DNA of 64,000 nt, taken from assembly GCA_965276755.1 (NCBI GenBank), contig OZ255625.1:2666001-2730000 (forward strand). Reading direction: 5' to 3'. This document shows, in pieces, positions 48,919 through 57,904 of this stretch. Both the position numbers and the translations under genes were made by a program. Position 1 is the first letter of the stretch, and each line of letters opens with the position of its first letter. The stretch is from CAJCIS01 sp965276755. Lineage in GTDB: Bacteria; Pseudomonadota; Alphaproteobacteria; Acetobacterales; Acetobacteraceae. Under the pieces are notes generated by a model. The model was not told where the DNA came from. It made no database searches and worked only from the letters and a program-made list of their open reading frames with translations.

Positions 48919-50190
48919 TTAGACCCTGCGGAAAATAACGCTCGCATTGGTGCCGCCAAATCCAAAGCTGTTCGACAGCACGCAATCAATCGACCGCCGC
49001 TGCGCCTCATGCGCGACCCGGTCGATCACACTTGCCCGGCTCGGCTCATCCAAATTCAGCGTCGGCGGCGCCACCCCATCCCGTATCGCCAGCAGCGAGA
49101 AAATCGCCTCGATCGCGCCGGCCGCCCCCAGCAAATGCCCACTCGCACTCTTCGTTGATGACATCGCAATCCGCGAGCAATCATCACCAAAAAACCGCTC
49201 GACAGCCTCCAACTCCAGATCATCACCCATAGGCGTGCTTGTGCCATGCGCATTCACATACTGCACGTCGCCCGGCACCAACCCGCCATTGGCAAACGCC
49301 GCCCGCATCGCCCGAAAAGCCCCGGCATGCCCATCGGCCGGGGCCGTAATATGGTGCGCATCCCCCGAAAGCCCGTAGCCCGAAACCTCGCCGTACACCT
49401 TCGCCCCACGCGCCCGCGCATGGTCCAGCTCTTCCAGCACCACGACACCCGCGCCCTCGCCCATCACAAACCCATCGCGATCCCTATCCCATGGTCGAGA
49501 CGCGCGCGCCGGCGTGTCATTAAATCCCGTGGACAGAGCACGAGACGCGCAAAATCCCGCAATCCCCAACTCGCAAACCGCCGCTTCCGCGCCGCCGGCA
49601 ACCATGACATCCGCGTCACCCAGCATGATCAGCCGAGCCGCATCCCCAATGGCATGCACCCCCGTCGCACAAGCAGTCACCGCAGAATGATTAGGCCCCT
49701 TGAACCCGTACTTAATCGATAAATGCCCCGACGCCAGGTTGATCAGCGCCGAGGGAATAAAAAATGGCGACAAGCGCCGCGCCTTCCCCTCATGCACCTG
49801 CACGCTCGCCTCGTAAATCGACTGCAACCCGCCAATCCCCGAGCCGATCATCACCCCCGTCGCCTCGCGGTCCGGCTCATCGCCAGGCATCCACCCCGAA
49901 TCCTCGACCGCCTCAATGGCCGCGACCATCGCCAGATGGATGAACCGGTCCATCTTTTTCTGGTCCTTCACCGGGATCCACTCGCCCAGCGTCAGCCCGC
50001 CCTCCGCGCGCGTGCCCGCCGGCACCTGCCCAGCAATCTTGGCAGTCAGCTCGCCCACATCGAAAGACTGGATCGCCCCAATGCCGGACTCGCCCGCAAT
50101 CAGCCGCTTCCAGACATGCTCCACGCCCACGCCCAACGGGCAGGCAATCCCCATGCCCGTCACAACAACCCGCCGATCCAAAATCCTCAT
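48919..50190 (-). CDS. fabF: Beta-ketoacyl-ACP synthase II
   Basis: Elongating condensing enzyme of type II fatty-acid synthesis, cytosolic, joining malonyl-ACP to acyl-ACP. The 423 residues carry the active-site Cys174 in TACATGVHAIG, the two histidines in NAHGTSTPMGD and SASGHLLGAAG, and the adjacent lysine in SSTKSASG. The N-terminus is VVVTGMGIACPLG and the C-terminus SNSFGFGGTNASVIF. Directly follows acpP with a 21-base gap, the standard arrangement. Confidence 0.96.
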   Translation of the reverse strand: MRILDRRVVVTGMGIACPLGVGVEHVWKRLIAGESGIGAIQSFDVGELTAKIAGQVPAGTRAEGGLTLGEWIPVKDQKKMDRFIHLAMVAAIEAVEDSGWMPGDEPDREATGVMIGSGIGGLQSIYEASVQVHEGKARRLSPFFIPSALINLASGHLSIKYGFKGPNHSAVTACATGVHAIGDAARLIMLGDADVMVAGGAEAAVCELGIAGFCASRALSTGFNDTPARASRPWDRDRDGFVMGEGAGVVVLEELDHARARGAKVYGEVSGYGLSGDAHHITAPADGHAGAFRAMRAAFANGGLVPGDVQYVNAHGTSTPMGDDLELEAVERFFGDDCSRIAMSSTKSASGHLLGAAGAIEAIFSLLAIRDGVAPPTLNLDEPSRASVIDRVAHEAQRRSIDCVLSNSFGFGGTNASVIFRRV

Positions 50191-50211
50191 GGCGCGGAAA
50201 AGCTTGTCGCC

Positions 50212-50451
50212 TCAGGCCGCCTTCTGCTTCTCGATATAATCGATCGCATCCTTGACGGTGCTGATCTTCTCGGCCGCGTCCTCGGGGATTTCCACGCCGA
50301 AGGCCTCCTCGAACGCCATCACCAATTCCACGGTGTCCAAACTGTCGGCACCCAGATCATCGATGAACGACGCCTCGGGCGTCACCTTGCTCTCTTCAAC
50401 CCCGAGGTGCTCAACCACGATCTTCTTAACCTTGTCGGCGATGTCGCTCAT
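50212..50451 (-). CDS. acpP: Acyl carrier protein
   Basis: A 79-residue acidic four-helix protein that carries acyl chains on a phosphopantetheine arm attached to Ser37 in GADSLDT. Sequence MSDIADKVKKIVVEHLGVEE through KISTVKDAIDYIEKQKAA is canonical. First of the acpP-fabF pair; the 150-base gap upstream to the divergent DUF2142 gene must hold its promoter, though no clear motif is seen. Confidence 0.97.
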   Translation of the reverse strand: MSDIADKVKKIVVEHLGVEESKVTPEASFIDDLGADSLDTVELVMAFEEAFGVEIPEDAAEKISTVKDAIDYIEKQKAA

Positions 50452-50601
50452 CTGTGCCTGGCCCTATGCTAACCGTGTCTGGACGTGAATAATTCCGCCG
50501 GGCAGACGCATCCTTGCGCCGCGCAACAACCCCGAACGAAGCCATCGGGCGATTAGCACGTCTCTTTCGGCCCCGCAAAGCCAACACGGAGTCCGACAGG
50601 C

Positions 50602-51930
50602 ATGACGTGGCACAATCGGCAAGCGCTCCGCCTGCCAGCCCTCTATCTCGCCTTCACCCTGCCCCTCCTCGCCACCATCGCGCTCATCACCCCGCCCTGG
50701 CAAAACCCCGACGAACCGCTCCACATGGCCCGCATCGTGGAAATCGCCCATGGCGAGCTCCTCTCAAGCCGCGCCTACGGCACCGCCGGCGGCCAATCTG
50801 ACCGCGCGATCTATGACGCCTACCGCCCCGTCCAGCACGCCGCCATGCACCCCGACCAACGCCTCACCCGCGCCGACCTCCAGGCCAGCAACGCCATCCC
50901 CTGGTCCGCGCACACCGCCTACACCTCGTTTCCAAACACCGCCCAATATCCGCCCATCTTCTATCTCCCCGCCGCCGCCACCTATTGGGCTGGCAGGGCA
51001 GGGGCGCTCTCCGTCAACCGCACGCTCCTTCTCATCCGCCTGGTCGACGCCACCCTCTTCGCGACGATAACCGCCGCCGCCCTCACCCTCGCCCGAGGCA
51101 CCCGCCCCCTCCTTCTCGCCGTCCTCGTCCTGCCCTCCACGCTCGGCCTCGCCTGTGCCGCGAGCCAGGACAGCCTCCTCCTCGCCGCCACCGCGCTTGC
51201 AGTCGCGCTGGTCGACCGCATCACCACCGCCCAACGTCCCGCCACCCGCGCCGACGCCCTCCTCACCGCCACCCTCCTCATCAGCATAGCCGCCGCCCGT
51301 CCCCCCTACGCCGGCTTTCTGCTTACCCTGCTCCTTCTCGACCCCAAGCCCACCCGCCGGACCAAAATCCTACTCGCCGCCAGCGCCGCCCTGACACTGG
51401 CCTGGTGCCTCACCATAGCCTTGCACGTCTCGGTCAAGCTCGGCGGCGCCGACATGCCCCGCCAACTCGCCTACCTCCACGCCAACCCCGGCCAAATCCT
51501 GCCCATCCTCTTCCGCACGATCCACCACGACGCTGGCCCCCTATGGGCACAATTCATCGGCGTTCTCGGCTGGACCGACACACCCATGCCCCGCCCCTAC
51601 CTGCAGGCACAAAGCGCCGTCCTGCTCCTCGCCGCCTTGGCCAGCCACACAGCCGCACATCCGCGCACCTTAGCCGCCGCGGGCATAGCATTCGCCATCG
51701 CAGCCATTGTCACTCTGCAATATCTCACCTGGACCTGGCCCGGCCAGAACGAAGTCACCGGCATCCTCGGCCGCTACTTCAACGCGCCCGCACTCGTCGC
51801 CGCCCTGGCCCTGCCTTGGCCCCGTCTCGCTCGATTACGCAAACCAGCCTGGGCCGCAATCATCATCGCGGCCTGCGCCACACCGGCGGTCATCATTCAT
51901 GCCGAGCTGTTCAGATACTACATGCAGTAG
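50602..51930 (+). CDS. DUF2142 polytopic membrane protein
   Basis: A 442-residue inner-membrane protein with about ten hydrophobic segments. The N-terminal PPWQNPDEPLHMARIVEIAH motif (near residue 31) is typical of DUF2142, with acidic residues facing outside as in GT-C-type glycosyltransferases. These proteins are thought to act in polysaccharide or lipid glycosylation, but substrate and activity are unproven. Codon use is unusually C/G-ending compared with the phage block. It is convergent with gspD, with repeat copy F between. Confidence 0.8.
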   Translation: MTWHNRQALRLPALYLAFTLPLLATIALITPPWQNPDEPLHMARIVEIAHGELLSSRAYGTAGGQSDRAIYDAYRPVQHAAMHPDQRLTRADLQASNAIPWSAHTAYTSFPNTAQYPPIFYLPAAATYWAGRAGALSVNRTLLLIRLVDATLFATITAAALTLARGTRPLLLAVLVLPSTLGLACAASQDSLLLAATALAVALVDRITTAQRPATRADALLTATLLISIAAARPPYAGFLLTLLLLDPKPTRRTKILLAASAALTLAWCLTIALHVSVKLGGADMPRQLAYLHANPGQILPILFRTIHHDAGPLWAQFIGVLGWTDTPMPRPYLQAQSAVLLLAALASHTAAHPRTLAAAGIAFAIAAIVTLQYLTWTWPGQNEVTGILGRYFNAPALVAALALPWPRLARLRKPAWAAIIIAACATPAVIIHAELFRYYMQ

Positions 51931-51935
51931 GAATA

Positions 51936-51982
51936 GAGCTGAGGAGAATGTGCCATTCCCCCCAGACCCCCCGTCGTCAGTT
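51936..51982. repeat. G-run palindromic element, left arm only (copy F)
   Basis: GAATG-TGC-CATTC hairpin, then CAGACCCCCCGTC and a loop GTCAGTTAGGCGA that resembles the copy E loop (ATCATTTAGGCGA). The last codons and TGA stop of gspD (51977-51979) lie within it. Right arm is lost. Confidence 0.7.
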
Positions 51983-54331
51983 AGGCGACAGCCCCAAGCT
52001 CCGTCGCAAACCCGCCTGAGGGTCGTTTGATCCACCAACCTTCAAGCGCTGCAACTCATAAGGCATTGCCGCGGCTCGAGGTAGTTGCTCCCGCAAATCC
52101 TGGGTCAACGCCCGCGCATCCCGCTGATCATGCAGCACATGCGGCGTCAGCAGAATCAGCAACTCCGTTCGCATGCGCTGATTGGACTGATTGCCCGCGA
52201 TCAATCCCAGAATGGGGACATCCTTCAACCAAGGTATGCCTGCGTTGCCAGTGTTCAGATTATCCGTAATCAACCCTGCGAGCCCTACGGTCTGCCCATC
52301 CTGCACGACGATGCGGCTCTTCACCGCGCGATCGGAGAACGTCGGCGAATTGATCGAAGAACCCGATGCGCCCGATGTTGCAGGTAGCACCGCGCTAACC
52401 TCCTGCTGCACGTCCAGCGTCACCAGCCCGCCGCTATTCACCCGTGGCGTCACCTGCGTAATGACGCCTGTGCTGACATAGGAAGTGGACGTGACAGTCC
52501 CAACGCCTGACCCTATCGTGCTCAACGTCCCGTTCTGAATAGGAACGGAATTCCCCACCTGCAACTGCGCGGTCTCGTTGTCTAGCACTAGCAATTCCGG
52601 TGCCGAAAGCACCTTGATCGTCGTCACGTCCTGCAACGCCTGCAACACTAAGTCGCCATCCTTGCCCGCCGCATTAAACACGAAATTTGGTAGCGCTGTC
52701 GCCGGCAATGGCAGCACACTGGTGCCCGCTGTAATGAACTGCGTCGTCGAGGGACCGCCCTCGGTGATCCCTCCATTTATACTATGATGGCGAAAGAAAA
52801 ACTGCGTGCCGTAATTCAAATTGTCGTTCAGCGTCACCTCGGCAATTATCGCGTCGATCCGCACCTGCAGCGGCAGAATGTCGATCTTGTGCAACATCGC
52901 CTCAACCGTATCCTCCTCCTGCCCGGTGCCATAGATCAAAATCGCATTATTGTCCGGGTTCGGAATAATGCGCATCGTATTCTGGTCCTGCGAGCCACCC
53001 CCGGCCGAATTGCCAATCCCCCCCAGCAACGGATTGCTGCCGCTGCTCGTCGCCCCCGGCGTGCTCGGCGTCCCAGATCCCCCCGAGCCCGTCGTCGTCC
53101 CGCCAATTCCCCCGCTCGTCCCGCCGCCCGTCAACCCGCCGCTGGATCCGCCAGTCAATCCACCAAGACCACTGGACCCGCTCGAACCGCCGGTCCCGCC
53201 CGTAGAACTTCCACCGAAACTGGAAATCGAGCCGATCCCCGTCATCTGGCTCGAACCCGCCTGTCCTGTCGCCCGCGCGCTCGGTGTCGCGGTCACATTG
53301 CTCGGCGTAAAAGCCTGCTGCAGCACGTAAGCCACATCATTGGCGGTCCCATTCTGCAAATAATACACGTGCCAGGACCGCATTGTCTGCCGCCGCCCGC
53401 GCTCCACCACCTCAAAGGCGCGCCTGGCCTGATCGATATACGCCGGCGCATTGGCAATCACCAAAACCGCATTCACGCGCGCCATCGCAACCACACGTAT
53501 CTGGCTTGCCAGCGTGCCACCCGACTGCGCCCGAAAAGCCTGCTTCAACGCATCGGCAAAATCCGCCGCCGCGCCATTCTCCACCGGAAAAAGCGCGTAA
53601 CTCTGCCCAGCCAGCGCATCGATATCGAACGCCCGCACCAGATCAACCAGCGCATCGCGCTGCGCCGGCTCCCCGCTGATAATCAAGCTATTGCTCGCCG
53701 GCACCGCCACAATCCGCGACCCAGCTTGCGCATAAGGCAGCATCGCCTTGGCCAGATCGTCAGCCGCCGCATAACGCAGCGCCACCATCGTACCGCCCGC
53801 AGTGCCCACCCCGCCCGCAATCCCTTGCGCGGCCGCCACAGGCAGCACCCGGTAAACCCCCCCCGTCTGCACCAGCGTCGCCTGGTTCTGCTGCAACAAT
53901 GACTGCAAAACCGGAATAAGCTGCGAATTGCTCAGCGGCACCACCGTGCGCAACGTCGCCGTGCCATGTACGCTAGGATCGATCGTGTAATTCAAATGCA
54001 GGCTGTTGCCCAAAATCTGCGCCGCCACCTCGCGAATATCGGTATCCGCAAAATCCAGCGTCACCGACCCGCCGGCGCCCCCAGGCCCCGAGCCCCGCCC
54101 CAAACTGACACTCGCCGAGGGCACAGTGCTCACACTGACGCGCGGATAGGCCTGCTGCGTGCTCACCGGCCCGCTAATCCGCGGGCTCGCCTGCCCAATA
54201 TCCGCCCCAAGCGCCTTCAACGGCGGCAGCACCACCGGCGCCTCGGCCACCTGATGCGCGCAACTGGCGCAAACAAGCAGCGCCGCCAGCAAGGGCGGGC
54301 CCGCTTGCCACGCGCCAGAATAAATCCTCAT
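51977..54331 (-). CDS. gspD: Type II secretion secretin GspD
   Basis: Outer-membrane secretin of 784 residues. A short signal ends in a lipobox-like LLVCASC (Cys near 24), so lipidation is likely. The periplasmic N-domains include VTLDFADTDIREVAAQILG and repeated N1-type modules; a Gly/Ser/Thr-rich linker follows at about 375-430 (for example GGLTGGSSGGLTGG). The secretin core has LQVRIDAIIAEV, TTIKVLSAPELLVLDNETAQ, VGNSVPIQNG, TPRVNSGGLVTLDVQQEV and AVKSRIVVQDGQTVGLAGLI. The C-terminal 30 residues are short; the stop lies in repeat copy F. Start overlaps the GspC-like gene by four bases. Confidence 0.92.
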   Translation of the reverse strand: MRIYSGAWQAGPPLLAALLVCASCAHQVAEAPVVLPPLKALGADIGQASPRISGPVSTQQAYPRVSVSTVPSASVSLGRGSGPGGAGGSVTLDFADTDIREVAAQILGNSLHLNYTIDPSVHGTATLRTVVPLSNSQLIPVLQSLLQQNQATLVQTGGVYRVLPVAAAQGIAGGVGTAGGTMVALRYAAADDLAKAMLPYAQAGSRIVAVPASNSLIISGEPAQRDALVDLVRAFDIDALAGQSYALFPVENGAAADFADALKQAFRAQSGGTLASQIRVVAMARVNAVLVIANAPAYIDQARRAFEVVERGRRQTMRSWHVYYLQNGTANDVAYVLQQAFTPSNVTATPSARATGQAGSSQMTGIGSISSFGGSSTGGTGGSSGSSGLGGLTGGSSGGLTGGGTSGGIGGTTTGSGGSGTPSTPGATSSGSNPLLGGIGNSAGGGSQDQNTMRIIPNPDNNAILIYGTGQEEDTVEAMLHKIDILPLQVRIDAIIAEVTLNDNLNYGTQFFFRHHSINGGITEGGPSTTQFITAGTSVLPLPATALPNFVFNAAGKDGDLVLQALQDVTTIKVLSAPELLVLDNETAQLQVGNSVPIQNGTLSTIGSGVGTVTSTSYVSTGVITQVTPRVNSGGLVTLDVQQEVSAVLPATSGASGSSINSPTFSDRAVKSRIVVQDGQTVGLAGLITDNLNTGNAGIPWLKDVPILGLIAGNQSNQRMRTELLILLTPHVLHDQRDARALTQDLREQLPRAAAMPYELQRLKVGGSNDPQAGLRRSLGLSPN

Positions 54332-55050
54332 TCGTTATTCCTCCCCCGAGGCACAAACGGGCCGCGAAAGCCCGGAAAAGCTTGTGGCGCCTGAGCCGGC
54401 GCCTGCGCCGGCGCGGCATCACCGGAATCGTCATCATCGGATGCACTGGCCGCCGGCTGAGGCGGCGGCGGCTGCATCCCCGGAAAGCCCGGCGGCCGAA
54501 AAGCAGGATTGAAGCCCGGCGGCTGAAACTGCGCCGGCTGAAATCCTGGCTCGCCCGGCCCCCCAGCATGCGCCAGGGACCCGTCATAGGCCGGATGCAG
54601 CACCATGTCCCCCTTGGCCCCGCTCAGCACCACATGGTCGGCCGCGATCTGGCGAATGGTGTACTCGTCCAGGCTGGCCCCCTCGGCCAAGGTGCGCGCC
54701 TTGCCACCCTCGGGCATGAAGATCGCCCGCCTTCCAGCGGCACTGATCATGATACCGGACAGGCGAGGCAGCCCCGTCGCCGCCACCGGATTATGCCCCC
54801 CAGCCGTTTTGGGCGGCCGGCGCGTCATGGCAAAGAGCGGACGCGCCACGATCGTGTTCGCCCAACCCTCGGTATCCTTGGCCGCGCTATCGGGCTCGCT
54901 CGCCGTCCCTCGCGCGCGCTGGCTCGGCGGGGCCACGGTCACAACGGGCTCGGCGCTGGGCATCCACTCCCACGCCAGCACCATAAGCAGCAACGCCGCC
55001 GCGCCTGCCGGCGCCGCCAGGCTCGGCTTCATCGCCAGACCCAGCTTCAA
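54328..55050 (-). CDS. GspC/GspN-like type II secretion protein
   Basis: A 240-residue bitopic protein: one N-terminal membrane helix (AGAAALLLMVLAWEWM), then a GspC/PilP-like domain (ARPLFAMTRRPPKT, LSGIMISAAGRRAIFMPEGG, LDEYTIRQIAADHVVLSG). A long Pro/Gly-rich C-terminus (QPPGFNPAFRPPGFPGMQPP) follows. GspC connects the inner-membrane platform to GspD, and in this gene order the protein is the expected partner. Overlaps gspM by four bases and gspD by four bases. Confidence 0.75.
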   Translation of the reverse strand: MKLGLAMKPSLAAPAGAAALLLMVLAWEWMPSAEPVVTVAPPSQRARGTASEPDSAAKDTEGWANTIVARPLFAMTRRPPKTAGGHNPVAATGLPRLSGIMISAAGRRAIFMPEGGKARTLAEGASLDEYTIRQIAADHVVLSGAKGDMVLHPAYDGSLAHAGGPGEPGFQPAQFQPPGFNPAFRPPGFPGMQPPPPQPAASASDDDDSGDAAPAQAPAQAPQAFPGFRGPFVPRGRNNE

Positions 55051-55628
55051 GGACTATCCTCCTTGGCCGTTCCCACCCTGAAGGCATAAACGGTAAAGGC
55101 CGCGTCCATCGGCAAAGGAAGGCTGGCGGCAACCGGCGTCGCGGTCAGCCGCAGATCATCGACAAGCATGGTCGGCTCGGCCTCCTCGACCGATTTCAGC
55201 AATTGCACGATCACCGGCAGTTGCGCGTTCAGCTCCACCCGCACGCCGATGCGCCGATACGCCCCCACCTGCTCGGCCGGCAGCGTTTCGGCACTGCTCA
55301 GCTGAGCATTGGCCGAGCCCGCCATGCTCTGCACCTGCTCCTGCAGCGTTGCCCCCGCAATGGCATCGGTCTTGCCCGCCAATACAGCGTGGGCCGGCGT
55401 CTTGGCCGCCGTCTCCGCCTCACGCCGCAGCAGTGGCAGCGCCGAAATCTGCGCCTCCTCATGCGCCGCCCGCACACGCAGCGAGGCCAGCCGCCCCGCC
55501 CGGCTGCCATACCAGTCCAGCACCGGGCTCACCAAAGCCAGCCAGACCAGCACCACCGCCAGCCCCGCGAGGCCCGCCGCCAGAACCCGCCCATTGCGGC
55601 CCGTTGGCAGTGCAAAAGGCTCAGCCAT
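55047..55628 (-). CDS. GspM-like type II secretion protein
   Basis: A 193-residue inner-membrane assembly protein: N-terminal helix GLAGLAVVLVWLALVSPVLDW, then a coiled-coil-like segment (RVRAAHEEAQISALPLLRRE) and a ferredoxin-like C-terminal domain (LSSAETLPAEQVGAYRRIGV, VELNAQLPVIVQLLKSVEEA). Matches the T2SSM_b/GspM type that pairs with GspL. Spaced two bases from the GspL gene. Confidence 0.78.
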   Translation of the reverse strand: MAEPFALPTGRNGRVLAAGLAGLAVVLVWLALVSPVLDWYGSRAGRLASLRVRAAHEEAQISALPLLRREAETAAKTPAHAVLAGKTDAIAGATLQEQVQSMAGSANAQLSSAETLPAEQVGAYRRIGVRVELNAQLPVIVQLLKSVEEAEPTMLVDDLRLTATPVAASLPLPMDAAFTVYAFRVGTAKEDSP

Positions 55629-55630
55629 CG

Positions 55631-56656
55631 CTACTGCGCCAGATCGGCGCGAATGGAGAACACATCGTGGTTGTTCTCCCGCGTCACCGGCGCCGTAAAG
55701 GCCGGGTTCTTCACCCGCGTCCCACCCGATAACGCGCTGATCAGCTTGGGCGCGGAGCTGGACATGCCGCTCAGCGTCATCTTGCGCTCGCGCGTATTGA
55801 ATTCGGTCAGGTAGCTGTCATCAGGCAGCAGGTCGGTCACCGCGGCCAGCGCCCCGAGCATATCGCCCAGCCGCCTGGTTTCGGCCACGACCGCCTCGCC
55901 GCCCGCACCCGCGCCTGCAATGCGCTTGTGCAGCTGATCGACCAGGCGCATGCGCGGCGCCAGCGCGTCCAGCCGCCCCTGCGCCTCGCCCATTTCAAGA
56001 CTCTGCCGCAAAAACGGACTGACGATCACCAGCACCAGCAAGGCGGCCAGGCCGTAAGCCGCATTCCGCCCCGTGAACAAGGCCGCGCGGCCGGACGGCC
56101 GGTCATGCTGCAGCCGAATGCTGCGCAGCCCTGCCGGCGTCTGCGCCTCGATCAGGCTCGGCCGCCCGCCCGCGGCGTTCAACGTCTCGATCAGCTCATT
56201 GACCACCGCGCGCGGCACGAAGGTCAGCCGCACCATCAACCTGGCCCGCGCCCGATCACGCGCCAGCACGCTCCACCCCCAATAGACCTCATCGGCGGCA
56301 AAAGGCGTCAGCCGCTCCATCTCATAGCCCAGCACGCGCTCGGGATCGCGCTCTGCGGCCAGTGGCAAGGTCACCGGCCGCTCCAGCAGGCTGGACGCCG
56401 CTAGGCGCAGCAGCAGCGGCTCGCCATTGGCGCGCTGGTTGATCGCCGCGCGAAGGGCGGGCAAGCCGGGTTCATCCAGCCGCACGCCGCCCGCCCGCGC
56501 CTCTACCCCACGGCGGCGGCGATGCAGGGTCAGCACGCCCGGCATCGTGGCATCGACCACCAGCGCGTTGGCCTGCCCGTCAGCGCCCTCGCGAAACCGC
56601 TCTGGCACCAGCTCGAGAAGATGTTGGCGCCACCACGTGAAAAATTCGACGAGCAC
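55631..56656 (-). CDS. GspL-like type II secretion protein (PilN domain)
   Basis: A 341-residue protein with an actin-like cytoplasmic region, one membrane helix (AAYGLAALLVLVIVSPFLRQ) near residue 215 and a PilN-type periplasmic domain (VTDLLPDDSYLTEFNTRERK, MTLSGMSSSAPKLISALSGG). GspL links the GspE ATPase to GspM in the inner-membrane platform. GTG at 56656 has GAGGGG three bases upstream; a TTG at 56701 would add 15 non-conserved residues. First gene of the L-M-C-D cluster. E, F and pseudopilin genes are not in the window. Confidence 0.75.
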   Translation of the reverse strand: MLVEFFTWWRQHLLELVPERFREGADGQANALVVDATMPGVLTLHRRRRGVEARAGGVRLDEPGLPALRAAINQRANGEPLLLRLAASSLLERPVTLPLAAERDPERVLGYEMERLTPFAADEVYWGWSVLARDRARARLMVRLTFVPRAVVNELIETLNAAGGRPSLIEAQTPAGLRSIRLQHDRPSGRAALFTGRNAAYGLAALLVLVIVSPFLRQSLEMGEAQGRLDALAPRMRLVDQLHKRIAGAGAGGEAVVAETRRLGDMLGALAAVTDLLPDDSYLTEFNTRERKMTLSGMSSSAPKLISALSGGTRVKNPAFTAPVTRENNHDVFSIRADLAQ

Positions 56657-56776
56657 GGGCCCCTCAAGGAAAGGTGTGCGGTTAGCGGGTCGTGCCCGCA
56701 AATACCAGGGGGCGCATAGCTACGTCCGCGGACATGAACCCGCGGTGTCTGCCGCGTTACGGGCTTTAGCGAAAAA

Positions 56777-56880
56777 GGCTGGGGGAGATGTGCCATCCCC
56801 CCCAGACCCCCCGTCATTTATTTAGACAAGGACCAACAATCGACGGGGGGTCTGGGGGGAACGGCACGTTCCCCCCAGCT
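56777..56880. repeat. G-run palindromic element (copy D)
   Basis: Complete: left triloop TGC, CCCCCCGTC/GACGGGGGG stem with 27-base spacer, right GGAACG-GCA-CGTTCC. Its right end touches the stop codon of the trypsin-fold gene (56881) and it separates that gene from the gsp operon; the whole 56657-56880 gap is otherwise featureless. Confidence 0.85.
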
Positions 56881-57852
56881 TTAATGCACCCGCGGCCCGC
56901 GCAGCATGCTCGCACGATCGATGCTGTGCAGCGTCACGTGCAGCAACTCTTCCTCCCGCCCAATGCTCATACGCACGCGTGCGCCCGCCGTGCCCGCGGA
57001 CCATACGCGCCGCCACAGATGCGGCAGGTCGCTCACCTCATCGCCGTCAACGGCCACGACCCGATCACCCGGCCGCAACCCGGCGCGGTCCGCCGGCCCC
57101 CCATCGGCCACGCCGCCCACCATGACCGCGTCGTCGTTCTCCATCGCAAACATGCCCAGCCATGGCCGCGCCGGCCGGTTGACCCGCCCCAGCCGCGTCA
57201 GCTCGTCCTGCACGGGCAGCAGCAGCGCGGTCGGCACCACCATGTTCATGTCCACCCGCCGCCCGCCTGCCTCGCCCTGTTGCAGAACCAGCGAGCCCAC
57301 GCCGAGCAGCCGCCCATCCGGGCCGATCAATCCCGCGCCCCCCCAGAACGGATGGGCGGGCGCGGTGAAAAAGGCGTCCTCGATCAAATACTCCCAGTAG
57401 CCGGCAAATTCCTGCCGCCCAACCACACGCGTCTCAATCGCGCGGTGGCGCCCGCCGGCCGCGCACAGCAGCGCCTTGTGGCCCACCTCCAGGGCATTGC
57501 TGTCACCGATGGCGATTTCCGGCACGCCGAGCTTGCCCAGTGGCTGCACCAGCCCAAACCCCGTCTCGAAATCCACCGCCAGCGCGTGCCCAGGCACAGC
57601 CCGGCCGTCCGCCGTGGTCATCCAGATGCTCTCGGCCTCCATGATCAGGTAGCCCATCGTCAACACGAGCCCACCCTGGATCACGATGCCGCTGCCAGCC
57701 CGCTCGGTCCCCAGCGCCTCTGCGGTGAAGGCGTCGTTGGGAACACCGGCGCGCAGGGTCACGATGCCACGCAGTGTCGATTCCAGATCGAACTGGTAAT
57801 CACCGGGCCTTGGTTGCAGGTTCTGCGGTATGTCTCGGTCCGATTTAGCCAT
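56881..57852 (-). CDS. Trypsin-fold/PDZ protein with lost catalytic triad
   Basis: A 323-residue DegP/HtrA-like protein lacking a signal peptide. In the aligned positions of S1C proteases, His is replaced by Tyr68 (VLTMGYLIM instead of TNxHVV), Asp by Phe99 (ETGFGLVQ), and Ser by Trp170 (HPFWGGAG instead of GNSGG). A C-terminal PDZ-like domain has GGPADRAGLRPGDRVVAVDG near 258. It is therefore probably a binding or scaffold protein, not a protease. It lies directly upstream of gspL-M-C-D in the same direction and could be part of that secretion function; this is inference. Confidence 0.72.
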   Translation of the reverse strand: MAKSDRDIPQNLQPRPGDYQFDLESTLRGIVTLRAGVPNDAFTAEALGTERAGSGIVIQGGLVLTMGYLIMEAESIWMTTADGRAVPGHALAVDFETGFGLVQPLGKLGVPEIAIGDSNALEVGHKALLCAAGGRHRAIETRVVGRQEFAGYWEYLIEDAFFTAPAHPFWGGAGLIGPDGRLLGVGSLVLQQGEAGGRRVDMNMVVPTALLLPVQDELTRLGRVNRPARPWLGMFAMENDDAVMVGGVADGGPADRAGLRPGDRVVAVDGDEVSDLPHLWRRVWSAGTAGARVRMSIGREEELLHVTLHSIDRASMLRGPRVH

Positions 57853-57904
57853 GAGCGCCTTGTGTCAGGAAGCCGGTCCTGCGGCGACCGGCATTGAGTA
57901 TCAT

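Noticed and set aside
50985..54394. Long plus-strand frames opposite or inside the DUF2142 and secretin genes
   Set aside because: High G+C shadows, Arg/Pro/His-rich, no motifs.
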